Shown one piece after another: positions 43,467 to 50,952 of a DNA stretch of 64,000 bases. Under the pieces are notes generated by a model. That model made no database searches. It was not told where the DNA came from and was given only the letters and a program-made list of their open reading frames with translations. The position numbers and the translations under genes are program-made. Source of the DNA: Chromatiales bacterium (GTDB lineage: Bacteria > Pseudomonadota > Gammaproteobacteria > Steroidobacterales > GCA-2729495); NCBI GenBank assembly GCA_024234935.1, contig JACKNI010000003.1, positions 192,475 to 256,474 on the forward strand, given 5' to 3'. Positions within the stretch are counted from its first letter, which is position 1, and each line of letters starts with the position of its first letter.

Positions 43467-44738
43467 ATGAGCAACAAGACCGATCCGAATCTCGTCACGC
43501 GTGCCATCGAGCAGATCGACCGCGACCGGCTGGTCGACCTGGTCGTGCAACTGGTCAACGTGCCGAGTCCGACCGGCAGCGAAGGTGACATGGGTCGTGC
43601 GCTGCACGAAGTCCTGCGCGCTGCCAACTTCCGCTCCACCCTGCAGCCCATCGGTGATCAGCGCTACAACGCCGTCGGCATCCTCGAAGGTGCCGGCAAG
43701 GGCAAGAGCCTGATGTTCAACGGCCACCTCGATACCTCCTTCGGTCCCGAGCAGGCGAGCCGGGGCATCGGCTACCGCTGCGAAGGCACGGTGGTGGACG
43801 ACGAATGGATCTACGGCATGGGCTCTTTCAACATGAAGAGCGCACTGGCCACCTATGTGACGGCATGCGAAGCGATCCAGGCGGCCGGCATCAGGCTGGC
43901 CGGCGACGTGGTCATCGCCGGGGTCTGCGGCGAGATCGAAAAGGCACCGGTCAACGATTTCGACGGCCCGGGCTTCCAGGGCTACGGCGTGGGCACCAAG
44001 TATGCGATCACGCACGGCGCGGTTGCCGACTACTGCATCCTCGGCGAACCGACCAACATGATGCTGATTCCGCGCCACTGCGGAACCACCTGGCTGAAGA
44101 TCAAGGTACCGGGCGTCCTGATCCACACGGCCTGGTCGAAGCCCGAGCAGAATGCGATCAGCAACGCCACGCTGGTGCTCGATGCCCTGCACAAGTGGAT
44201 GCCGGAGTACATCGAACGCAATGCCCTGGGTGATTTCCGGCCGAAGGTGAACATCGCTGCCATCGAGGGCGGCTGGCCGTGGCGCGGCGCGCGGACGCCG
44301 GACGACTGCTGCATCTATCTGGATGTGCGCACCCTGCCGGATGTGCTGCCCGTGCAGGCCTATCACGAAGTCCGCCAGCTGGTTCGCGACGTGGTCAACA
44401 GGAACCCGGCGCTGGAAGGCACCACCGTGGACATCTATGTCTCGGCACCCGGCACCTCGATTCCCGACGACCATGCATTGATCAAGACCATCGTCAGCGC
44501 TCACACTGAGCAGCTCGGCAAGGCGCCCGAGTTCGGCACTGAAACCTGGTACAGCGATGCTGCCCACATGAACCGCTACGGCATTCCCACGGTGAACTAC
44601 GGCTCGGCCGGCAGGCTGCGCAGCGGCGGCGGCGGTTTCTCCACGCACCAGGGCGAGCACGTGCACATCGGCGACATGGTGGACATGACGCGGATCTACG
44701 TGCGCTGCATCCTCGAAATCTGCGGAGTCGCGGCCTGA
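43467..44738 (+). CDS. M20 family peptidase/deacylase-like protein (ArgE/DapE type)
   Basis: The 423-residue protein has the M20 metal motif FNGHLDTS (H87, D89) and CGEIEK. The usual bridging-metal aspartate in the GxGxxDxKG motif reads GMGSFNMKSAL, with Asn at 122. A dimerisation domain lies around residues 205-310 and a late histidine is in GGFSTHQGEHVH. The family cleaves N-acyl, N-carbamoyl or peptide bonds. The Asn substitution is notable next to the ligand-altered M24 protein in the same operon. Confidence 0.85.
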   Translation: MSNKTDPNLVTRAIEQIDRDRLVDLVVQLVNVPSPTGSEGDMGRALHEVLRAANFRSTLQPIGDQRYNAVGILEGAGKGKSLMFNGHLDTSFGPEQASRGIGYRCEGTVVDDEWIYGMGSFNMKSALATYVTACEAIQAAGIRLAGDVVIAGVCGEIEKAPVNDFDGPGFQGYGVGTKYAITHGAVADYCILGEPTNMMLIPRHCGTTWLKIKVPGVLIHTAWSKPEQNAISNATLVLDALHKWMPEYIERNALGDFRPKVNIAAIEGGWPWRGARTPDDCCIYLDVRTLPDVLPVQAYHEVRQLVRDVVNRNPALEGTTVDIYVSAPGTSIPDDHALIKTIVSAHTEQLGKAPEFGTETWYSDAAHMNRYGIPTVNYGSAGRLRSGGGGFSTHQGEHVHIGDMVDMTRIYVRCILEICGVAA

Positions 44739-44751
44739 GCCGGCCGGGAGC

Positions 44752-45561
44752 ATGAGCACACCGGCACTGCACGAACTGCTGGCCAGGGCGCGCGTCTATG
44801 ACCTCGGCCAGGCCTACTGGCCCGGCATGCCGGTGCATCCCTTCGACCCGCCCTTCCAGTTCTACCTGTACCGCTACCACGAGTACGTGGAGAAGGATCT
44901 CGGCAAGATCGAGCCGGGCTTTGGCGATGCGATCAGCCTGCTCATCACCTCCATGCATTCCGGCACGCATTTCGACGTGCCGGTACACATGTCGCAGGAC
45001 TACAAGGTACAGGGCATCGATATCCGCCCCTACCAGCGCGACATCGGTTTCGTGGACCTGCCCGCACCACTGCACAGCATGGAGAAGGTGCCACCGCTGG
45101 TGCTGCCCGCCACGCTGTTCGACATTCCGGCCGCGCTCGGCATGGAGGTACTTCCCGAGCGCTATTCGATCACCGTCGCCGATCTCGAGGCCGCGGCCGA
45201 ACGGCAGAAGATCAACATCGAGGACGGCTCCTGCGTGCTGGTGCGCACCGGTTACGCGCGCTACTTCGAAACCGACCGCGACGCCTACCTCTACAAGTGG
45301 GCCGGCCTGTCGCCGGAAGCGGTGGGCTGGATCGCCGCGCGCAAGCCGCGCCTGGTGGGCACCGACAACCTGTCCATCGGCGTACCCAACCTCTTCGATG
45401 CCCATCGTCAGCTGATGATCGAAAACGGCATCTACGTGATGAAAAGCCTGACCCTCGAGGCCCTTGCGGCCGACCACCAGTCCGTATCGACGGTCGTGGT
45501 GCTGCCGCTCAAGATCAAGGGCGGCGAGGCTTCGCTGGTGCGCCCGATCGCGCTGGCCTGA
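44752..45561 (+). CDS. Cyclase family protein (kynurenine formamidase/isatin hydrolase-like)
   Basis: The 269-residue protein has the intact metal motif HSGTHFDVPVH at residues 69-79, characteristic of the PF04199 cyclase family. Relatives hydrolyse formamides, isatin or lactams. It starts 13 bases after the M20 gene. A full set of visible ligands suggests activity, unlike the neighbouring M24 and M20 proteins. In this operon it may open a ring amide or remove a formyl group (inference). Confidence 0.88.
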   Translation: MSTPALHELLARARVYDLGQAYWPGMPVHPFDPPFQFYLYRYHEYVEKDLGKIEPGFGDAISLLITSMHSGTHFDVPVHMSQDYKVQGIDIRPYQRDIGFVDLPAPLHSMEKVPPLVLPATLFDIPAALGMEVLPERYSITVADLEAAAERQKINIEDGSCVLVRTGYARYFETDRDAYLYKWAGLSPEAVGWIAARKPRLVGTDNLSIGVPNLFDAHRQLMIENGIYVMKSLTLEALAADHQSVSTVVVLPLKIKGGEASLVRPIALA

Positions 45562-45581
45562 AACTCAGCCAAAGGACCGAC

Positions 45582-46766
45582 ATGCAAGACAAGATCTGGA
45601 TCAGCGACCTCAACCAGCGCAAGGAAGTGCAGGCCGGCTTCAACCGCAGCCGCCCCGTGCGTTTTTACGACACCACCCTGCGCGACGGCGAACAGGCCGT
45701 CGGCGTGGTCTTCGACCCGGACGAGAAATTCGCCATCGCCTGCGGCCTCGACAAGCTCGGCGTGGCCCGGATCGAAGCCGGCTTTCCGCGCGTATCGGAA
45801 GCCGACACGCAGGCGGTGCGGCGCATCCTCAAGGCCGGTCTCAAGTCCGAGATCTGGGGTTTCTCCCGTGCCGTGCGCGGCGACCTCGACGCACTGATCG
45901 ACCTCGGCATCAGCCAGGCGCTGATCGAGATCTCCACCAGCGAGATCAAGATGAAGGCCTACGGTTTCGACCAGGCCAGGGTGATCAGGAACGTCAGCGA
46001 ATCGGTGCAGCACGCGGTGAAGAACGGCATGAAGGTACTGTTCTTCCCCGTCGACAGCACGCGCAGCGAGCTCGGCTTCCTGCGCAAGGTCTACCAGACC
46101 GCACTCGATGCCGGCGCCACCGAACTCGCCGTGGTCGACACCATCGGCGCCTGCGCCCCCGAAGCCGTGGAAAGCATGATCCGCGAGGTCCGCGGCTGGA
46201 TCGGCCCCGATGTGCCGCTGCACTTCCACGGCCACAACGACTTCGGGCTGGGTACCGCTTCCGCCATCGCCGCCGTGCGCGGCGGCGCCGACTGGATCCA
46301 GGGCACCATCAACGGCATCGGCGAACGCGCCGGCAATTCCGATCTCTGCGAGGTCGCGCTGGCGCTGAGCTGCCTCTACAACGTGCCCATTGAACTCGAC
46401 CTCACCCAGGCACGACAGGTCTCGGCACTGGTACAGAAAGCCGGCAACTACCGCGTGGACGGCTGGCGCCCGGTAGTCGGCGACAACCTCTTCATCCGCG
46501 AGAGCGGCGCAGTGGCCACCCAGTTCCACATACCTGCCGCCATCGAACCCTATTCCGCCGACCTCGTCGCCGCCGAACGCAAGATCGTGCTCGGCAAGAA
46601 GAGCGGCCTGGTCAGCGTGCAGCTCAAGGCCGAGGAGCTTGGCATCAAGCTGCCCGAATCCGCACACGCGGAGGTTCTGGCCCGCGTCAAGGAACTCGGC
46701 ACCAGCCAGGGACGGCTGATCACGGATGAGGAGTTCCGGCAGATTACGAGGGCTGTTGTGGCCTGA
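45582..46766 (+). CDS. HMGL-like acyltransferase/lyase (isopropylmalate/homocitrate synthase family)
   Basis: The 394-residue protein has RFYDTTLRDGEQ (metal aspartate and catalytic arginine), HFHGHNDFGLG (HxH) and NGIGERAGN, the DRE-TIM metallolyase set. There is no LeuA regulatory domain; length suits NifV/homocitrate-synthase or FrbC-type enzymes. These condense acetyl-CoA with a 2-oxo acid, or carry out the reverse cleavage. It is the last gene of the eight-gene operon. No nif or lysine genes are nearby, so a specialised substrate is likely (inference). Confidence 0.85.
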   Translation: MQDKIWISDLNQRKEVQAGFNRSRPVRFYDTTLRDGEQAVGVVFDPDEKFAIACGLDKLGVARIEAGFPRVSEADTQAVRRILKAGLKSEIWGFSRAVRGDLDALIDLGISQALIEISTSEIKMKAYGFDQARVIRNVSESVQHAVKNGMKVLFFPVDSTRSELGFLRKVYQTALDAGATELAVVDTIGACAPEAVESMIREVRGWIGPDVPLHFHGHNDFGLGTASAIAAVRGGADWIQGTINGIGERAGNSDLCEVALALSCLYNVPIELDLTQARQVSALVQKAGNYRVDGWRPVVGDNLFIRESGAVATQFHIPAAIEPYSADLVAAERKIVLGKKSGLVSVQLKAEELGIKLPESAHAEVLARVKELGTSQGRLITDEEFRQITRAVVA

Positions 46767-46938
46767 ACCGTGCTGCCAATGCGCGTGCAGCGCGCTCGCC
46801 TACCGGACCCCGGCGGCGGTTCGCCAAGACGGGACTGTGCTTACTGCAAACCTCGCGGCTTGAATGGCTATAGAAACGGGTCCCAGGTCAATTTGGCAGT
46901 TTGTGGAAATCTCGCCAACTGCCCTTGCTACGACTCCT

Positions 46939-46964
46939 GCTACAGACACCCTGTAGCACCTTTT
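46939..46964 (+). terminator. Possible terminator hairpin after the eight-gene operon
   Basis: GCTACAG (46939-46945) and CTGTAGC (46951-46957) form a 7-bp stem with a 5-base loop, followed by ACC and four T residues. It is weak and lies 173 bases downstream of the last operon gene. Confidence 0.35.
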
Positions 46965-46969
46965 CCCGT

Positions 46970-46993
46970 GGAAAATAAATCTGGCACCTTTTT
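46970..46993. repeat. 24-base direct repeat, left copy
   Basis: The segment beginning GGAAAATAAATCTGGCACC matches 47483-47506 at 23 of 24 positions in the same orientation. The pair flanks the toxin-antitoxin relic. The AAATAAATC-GGCACC core resembles repeats seen near IS200/RAYT-type transposase genes (from memory; not verified). Confidence 0.75.
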
Positions 46994-46996
46994 CCG

Positions 46997-47275
46997 TTAG
47001 GCGACCGCGAGCAAGGCCTTCGGATCGCGTGCGGCCACCGCCAGAAGCGTACGCGCAGCGCCGGAAGGGGTACGTCGCCCTTGCTCCCACTCCTGCAAGG
47101 TGCGAACGGAAACGCCCAACAACTCCGCAAACCGGGCTTGAGACAAACCGGTCCGGTCGCGAATTGTGGAAACCGATGGCAGCGTCGTCACACGACCATG
47201 CTGTCCGCGTTTGATTTCCTGAAGACCCTCGAGGATCTCCACGCCAATACTCCGCCTTGCGCTAGTCTTTTTCAT
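46997..47275 (-). CDS. XRE/HTH antitoxin (HigA/NadS-like), probably orphan
   Basis: The 92-residue protein has the C-terminal helix-turn-helix TGLSQARFAELLGVSVRTLQ and EWEQGRRTPSGAARTLL, the hallmark of NadS/HigA2-type antitoxins that repress their own operon. The expected RelE/HigB-type toxin gene upstream is reduced to 25 codons that overlap this start by 14 bases. It may remain as a DNA-binding regulator or be decaying. Confidence 0.82.
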   Translation of the reverse strand: MKKTSARRSIGVEILEGLQEIKRGQHGRVTTLPSVSTIRDRTGLSQARFAELLGVSVRTLQEWEQGRRTPSGAARTLLAVAARDPKALLAVA

Positions 47276-47339
47276 CTATATTTCCCAAGTACTCGTCGGC
47301 CAGGCGCGAAAACAGGCGCGTCTCGACAAAGGTCAGCAT
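47262..47339 (-). pseudogene. RelE/HigB-type toxin remnant (N-terminal fragment)
   Basis: On the minus strand an ATG at 47339 opens a 25-codon frame reading MLTFVETRLFSRLADEYLG. That is the typical N-terminus of RelE/HigB-like toxins encoded before NadS/HigA2 antitoxins (normally about 105 residues). It runs into NIDEKD and a stop within the first codons of the antitoxin. About 80 residues are missing, so an internal deletion has fused the toxin start to the antitoxin start. Confidence 0.7.
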
Positions 47340-47684
47340 GGCCATGCTATACGTCTTTGCCGGACTACGTCAATGCCGGGAACCCTGGGGTTGACGCTCA
47401 TGGCTGAGGACTATGGGGGCGCAAACGGAAGCCACGCCACACTCAAATCTGCTGACAACCACCGGGTTCTGGAGCGCGGGGCGGAAAATAAATCCGGCAC
47501 CTTTTTGTGACTCCGCTCACAGTTCCGGCAGGCCGCAGTTCACGTTGCTGCGCCGATGACGTACCGTAAGCCCCGCATTCAACATATTCTTCGTTCTGTT
47601 TCGGGTTTTCGGGCGTGGTGGCTCGAAGGGGTTTTGACCCGGGCAGACTTGGGCTTGTACGGGTTTAATTGGGGAGATACTGCA
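47340..47684. other. Intergenic region upstream of crp
   Basis: The 345 bases contain no gene I can support. They hold the right copy of the 24-base direct repeat (47483-47506) and must contain the crp promoter and leader. The GGGGAG ribosome site is at 47671-47676. Weak open frames here show no family features. Confidence 0.5.
47483..47506. repeat. 24-base direct repeat, right copy
   Basis: Same orientation and 23/24 match to 46970-46993; the single difference is C for T at the twelfth or thirteenth position (AATCCGG against AATCTGG). It marks the right edge of the toxin-antitoxin relic. Confidence 0.75.
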
Positions 47685-48353
47685 ATGACGACTACCGGCA
47701 AATCGATGAGCGAAGTTCCGGCGATCAACCGTTTCCTGACCTACTGCCGCGTACGCACCGTGCCAGGCAAGACCGTCATGATCCATGCGGGCGATGTGCC
47801 TGACAGCCTTTACTACATCATGGACGGCTCGGTCGAAGTGATGATCGAGGACGAGGACGGCAACGAGATGGTGCTGGCCTACCTGAACAAGGGACAGTTC
47901 TTCGGCGAGATGGGCCTGTTTCACGATCAGCCCGCCCGCAGCGCCTGGGTGCGAACGCGCACCACGGCAGAAATCGCCGAAATGACCTACGCCCGCTTCC
48001 GGCAGATCGCCAGCGAGAGCCCGGGACTGGTCTTTGAACTGGCCACCCAGCTCGCCACCCGCCTCGACCGCACCAACCGCAAACTCGGCGACCTCGCCTT
48101 CGTCGATGTCACCGGCCGTGTGGCGCACGCCATCATGGACCTGTGCAACGAACCCGACGCGATGACCCATCCGGACGGCATGCAGATCAAGGTCAGCCGC
48201 CAGGAACTGTCACGGCTCGTCGGTTGCTCACGCGAGATGGCCGGCCGCGTACTGAAGGTACTCGAGGAACAGGGCCTGATTTCCGCCAGCGGGAAGACGA
48301 TCGTCGTTTTCAACGCGCGCCCGAAGCCCAGGCTGAAAGCCGTCGGCCTCTGA
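47685..48353 (+). CDS. crp: cAMP receptor protein Crp/Vfr
   Basis: The 222-residue regulator has the cyclic-nucleotide pocket GEMGLF...RSAWVR (E75, R85, S86), matching the cAMP contacts of E. coli Crp. The recognition helix is SRQELSRLVGCSREMAGR (about 171-188). The start at 47685 follows GGGGAG; upstream in-frame ATGs give no family match. It binds cAMP and controls catabolic and virulence-type promoters. The 3' end is 10 bases from a REP-like palindrome. Confidence 0.92.
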   Translation: MTTTGKSMSEVPAINRFLTYCRVRTVPGKTVMIHAGDVPDSLYYIMDGSVEVMIEDEDGNEMVLAYLNKGQFFGEMGLFHDQPARSAWVRTRTTAEIAEMTYARFRQIASESPGLVFELATQLATRLDRTNRKLGDLAFVDVTGRVAHAIMDLCNEPDAMTHPDGMQIKVSRQELSRLVGCSREMAGRVLKVLEEQGLISASGKTIVVFNARPKPRLKAVGL

Positions 48354-48363
48354 ACTGCTCGCG

Positions 48364-48429
48364 CGTCGTAGGAGCGCCTTCAGGCGCGATCTCGGGCCAA
48401 TAACCGCGCCTGAAGGCGCTCCTACGACG
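48364..48429. repeat. REP-like palindrome between convergent crp and rpe
   Basis: Arms of 25 bases (48364-48388 and 48405-48429, core GTAGGAGCGCCTTCAGGCGC) flank a 16-base loop. The GTAGGAGC ends are shared with the element at 25169-25228; the inner stem differs by compensating changes. The right arm supplies the rpe TAG stop. It probably also terminates both genes. Confidence 0.85.
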
Positions 48430-49102
48430 ACACAGTGGCGAGCTCGTTGCGCATGCGCTTGATGGTGGCGGCGTAATCAGCGCTGCCGAAGATCGCCGAA
48501 CCTGCCACGAACACGTCCGCGCCGGCCTCCGCAACCCTGCGGATATTGTCGGCCTTGATCCCGCCATCCACTTCCAGCATCACCGGACGGCCCAGCGCCG
48601 CAATCCGCTCGCGCACTGCGCGCAGCTTCGGCAGGGTGCCCGGAATGAATGCCTGGCCACCGAAGCCCGGATTCACCGACATGACCAGCACGAGGTCGAG
48701 ATGCGGCAGCGTGTAGTCCAGACAATCGAGCGGCGTGGCGGGATTCAGCGCCAGGCCCGGACGGCAGCCGAGTTCGCGGATCAGGCTGATCGTCCGGTCC
48801 ACATGCCGGGTTGCCTCGGGATGAAAGCTGATCCAGCTCGCGCCGGCAGCTGCAAAGGCGCGCGCCAGTTCATCCACCGGCTGCACCATCAGATGCACAT
48901 CGATCGGTGCCTTGATGCCGCGCTTGCGCAGCGCCGCGCAGACCAGCGGACCGATGGTCAGGTTCGGCACATAGTGATTGTCCATCACATCGAAGTGAAT
49001 CACGTCGGCGCCGGCGGCAAGTACGGCCTCGACTTCCTCGCCGAGCCGGGCGAAGTCCGCCGAGAGGATGGACGGAGCGATCAGGCGGGCGGGTGATTTC
49101 AC
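48422..49102 (-). CDS. rpe: Ribulose-phosphate 3-epimerase
   Basis: The 226-residue TIM barrel has IAPSILSADFARL, HFDVMDNHYVPNLTIGP, HLMVQP, SVNPGFGGQ and EVDGGI, the complete Rpe signature with its metal-binding histidines and aspartates. It interconverts ribulose-5-phosphate and xylulose-5-phosphate in the pentose phosphate pathway. Its stop codon lies in the adjacent REP-like element. Length is normal. Confidence 0.97.
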   Translation of the reverse strand: MKSPARLIAPSILSADFARLGEEVEAVLAAGADVIHFDVMDNHYVPNLTIGPLVCAALRKRGIKAPIDVHLMVQPVDELARAFAAAGASWISFHPEATRHVDRTISLIRELGCRPGLALNPATPLDCLDYTLPHLDLVLVMSVNPGFGGQAFIPGTLPKLRAVRERIAALGRPVMLEVDGGIKADNIRRVAEAGADVFVAGSAIFGSADYAATIKRMRNELATVSS

Positions 49103-49150
49103 TGAAGCTGCTTTTCGCTGCGGGGACAGGGCCGAAAATATAGCACGCGC

Positions 49151-49966
49151 TCAGCGCATGCCCCGGTGTTCGCGGATCAGTTCATAGGCAGCACGGATCT
49201 CGTGCGTACGCTCCTTCGCCGTTTCGAGCATGTCTTCGGGCAAGCCGCGGGCTGCCTGCTTGTCCGGGTGATGCTGGTTCATCAGCCGCCGGTAAGCCTT
49301 CTTGACCTCGGCATCGCTGGCATCAGGCTCGATGTCCAGGGCCCGATAGGCGCCGCCCAGAGTCTGCTGTGGCGTGCTGGTGGTGCGCTGCTGGCGGAAG
49401 GCACGACGGGCGCGCAGTGCCGCTTCCAGGTGCGTGAGCCCGAGTGTGCTGACGCCAAGCGTGCGGGCCATCTGCAGCAGCAGCGCACGCTCCCCGGTAC
49501 CGATCGCCGCCTTGCCGAGCAGGAAATCCATCTGGATCTCGAGAAAGGTCTGCAGCAGCTGCGGCTGGCTTCGACAGGCAAGCCGCAGCCTGGCGATATG
49601 CTCCTGCAGCGGAAAATCCGGGCCCTTGCCCAGCGTGAAGCAATCCATCGCCCGACGCACGGCCGCTGGCGGCAGGCGCATGTTCGCCATGACGGTGCGC
49701 GCCGAGTCGAGTTCTTCCTCGGAGACCCGGCCGTCAGCCTTGGCCAGCGCACCCAGACCGTAGAACGTGGTCTCGAAGAAAAGCCGCTGCCGGTCGGCCG
49801 CCGACCATATGCCGGCATCTGCCGGGTTGTAGCCGAGCCCGCGCAGCCCCCCTGGTCCGGCACCGCGGTCGAACTGGTGGCCAAGCGCCGCACCGATGAT
49901 CGCTCCCGGCGGGCCGCCGACGATCAGACCGAGAATGCCGCCGCCGACTTTGCCTATCCATGCCAT
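49151..49966 (-). CDS. djlA: DjlA-like membrane-anchored J-domain co-chaperone
   Basis: About 271 residues from the ATG at 49966. A glycine-rich N-terminal membrane segment (GGGILGLIVGGPPGAIIGAALGH) is followed by a TerB-like helical domain (about 65-185). The C-terminal J domain has the essential HPD in QHHPDKQ. The order matches DjlA, which stimulates DnaK at the membrane. A TTG five codons upstream (49981) is an alternative start. Confidence 0.9.
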   Translation of the reverse strand: MAWIGKVGGGILGLIVGGPPGAIIGAALGHQFDRGAGPGGLRGLGYNPADAGIWSAADRQRLFFETTFYGLGALAKADGRVSEEELDSARTVMANMRLPPAAVRRAMDCFTLGKGPDFPLQEHIARLRLACRSQPQLLQTFLEIQMDFLLGKAAIGTGERALLLQMARTLGVSTLGLTHLEAALRARRAFRQQRTTSTPQQTLGGAYRALDIEPDASDAEVKKAYRRLMNQHHPDKQAARGLPEDMLETAKERTHEIRAAYELIREHRGMR

Positions 49967-50001
49967 GTACTGAAAAGCCAAGCGGGGGTCCCGCTGCTAG
50001 A

Positions 50002-50922
50002 ATGCTGCTGATGAATGCCGAGATCGCCCCTGACGCACTCTACGAATCCAGATTGACAGCCCTCACCCGGCTCAGTCAAGGCAAGGTGCGCGACATCTAT
50101 GCCGTGGACGCGGACCATTTGCTGATCGTCACCACCGACCGGCTGTCCGCTTTCGATGTGGTGCTGCCCGACCCGATTCCGGGCAAGGGCGAAGTACTGA
50201 CTCAGCTGTCGAACTTCTGGTTTGGACGCACCTCAGGCATCGTCCGCAACCACCTGGCCAGTCTGAAACTCGAAGACGTCATCACCGATCCGGTTGAGCG
50301 CGCGACCGTCGCTTCGCGCTCCATGCTGGTCCGTCGGCTCAAGCCACTGCCCATCGAGGCCGTGGTACGCGGTTACCTGATCGGCTCGGGCTACAAGGAC
50401 TATCAGGCCACCGGCGGCATCTGTGGCATCGAACTGCCCGCCGGCCTGCCGCTCGCCGCGCAGCTGCCCGAACCCCTGTTCACGCCAGCCACCAAGGCGG
50501 CCATCGGCGACCATGACGAGAACATCAGCTTTGCCGAATGCGCAAAGCTGATCGGCGCCGATCTCGCCCAGTGCGTGCGCTCGCTGGCCATCCGCATCTA
50601 TACCGAGGGTGCGGCCTATGCGCGCAAGCACGGCATCATCATCGCCGACACCAAGTTCGAGTTCGGCCTCGACGAGCAGGGCGAGCTGTACCTGATCGAC
50701 GAGGTCATGACGCCGGATTCGTCGCGCTTCTGGCCGGCTGCCGAATATCGCACCGGGATCAGTCCGCCGAGTTTCGACAAGCAGTTCGTGCGCGACTACC
50801 TGGAGACGCTGGACTGGAACAAGAAAGCGCCGGGGCCGCGTCTACCGCAAGCCATCATCGATGGCACCAGCGCGAAATATCGCCAGGCCCTGGCATTGCT
50901 GACGGGCAGCGCACCCGGCTGA
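50002..50922 (+). CDS. purC: Phosphoribosylaminoimidazole-succinocarboxamide synthase PurC
   Basis: About 306 residues. GKVRDIYAVDADHLLIVTTD and RLSAFDVVLPDPIPGKG mark the ATP-grasp SAICAR synthetase, with EVMTPDSSRFW near the C-terminus. It joins aspartate to CAIR in purine synthesis. The longer length (about 300 rather than 240) is the form found in many beta- and gammaproteobacteria. Start could be 50002 or 50011; the GGGGG stretch at 49984 fits 50002 slightly better. Confidence 0.95.
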   Translation: MLLMNAEIAPDALYESRLTALTRLSQGKVRDIYAVDADHLLIVTTDRLSAFDVVLPDPIPGKGEVLTQLSNFWFGRTSGIVRNHLASLKLEDVITDPVERATVASRSMLVRRLKPLPIEAVVRGYLIGSGYKDYQATGGICGIELPAGLPLAAQLPEPLFTPATKAAIGDHDENISFAECAKLIGADLAQCVRSLAIRIYTEGAAYARKHGIIIADTKFEFGLDEQGELYLIDEVMTPDSSRFWPAAEYRTGISPPSFDKQFVRDYLETLDWNKKAPGPRLPQAIIDGTSAKYRQALALLTGSAPG

Positions 50923-50952
50923 GCGCGATGCGGCTGCCGCAGGCAGACCGCG

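Noticed and set aside
45582..46766. NifV homocitrate synthase for nitrogenase
   Set aside because: No nif genes in the window; family membership alone does not support it.
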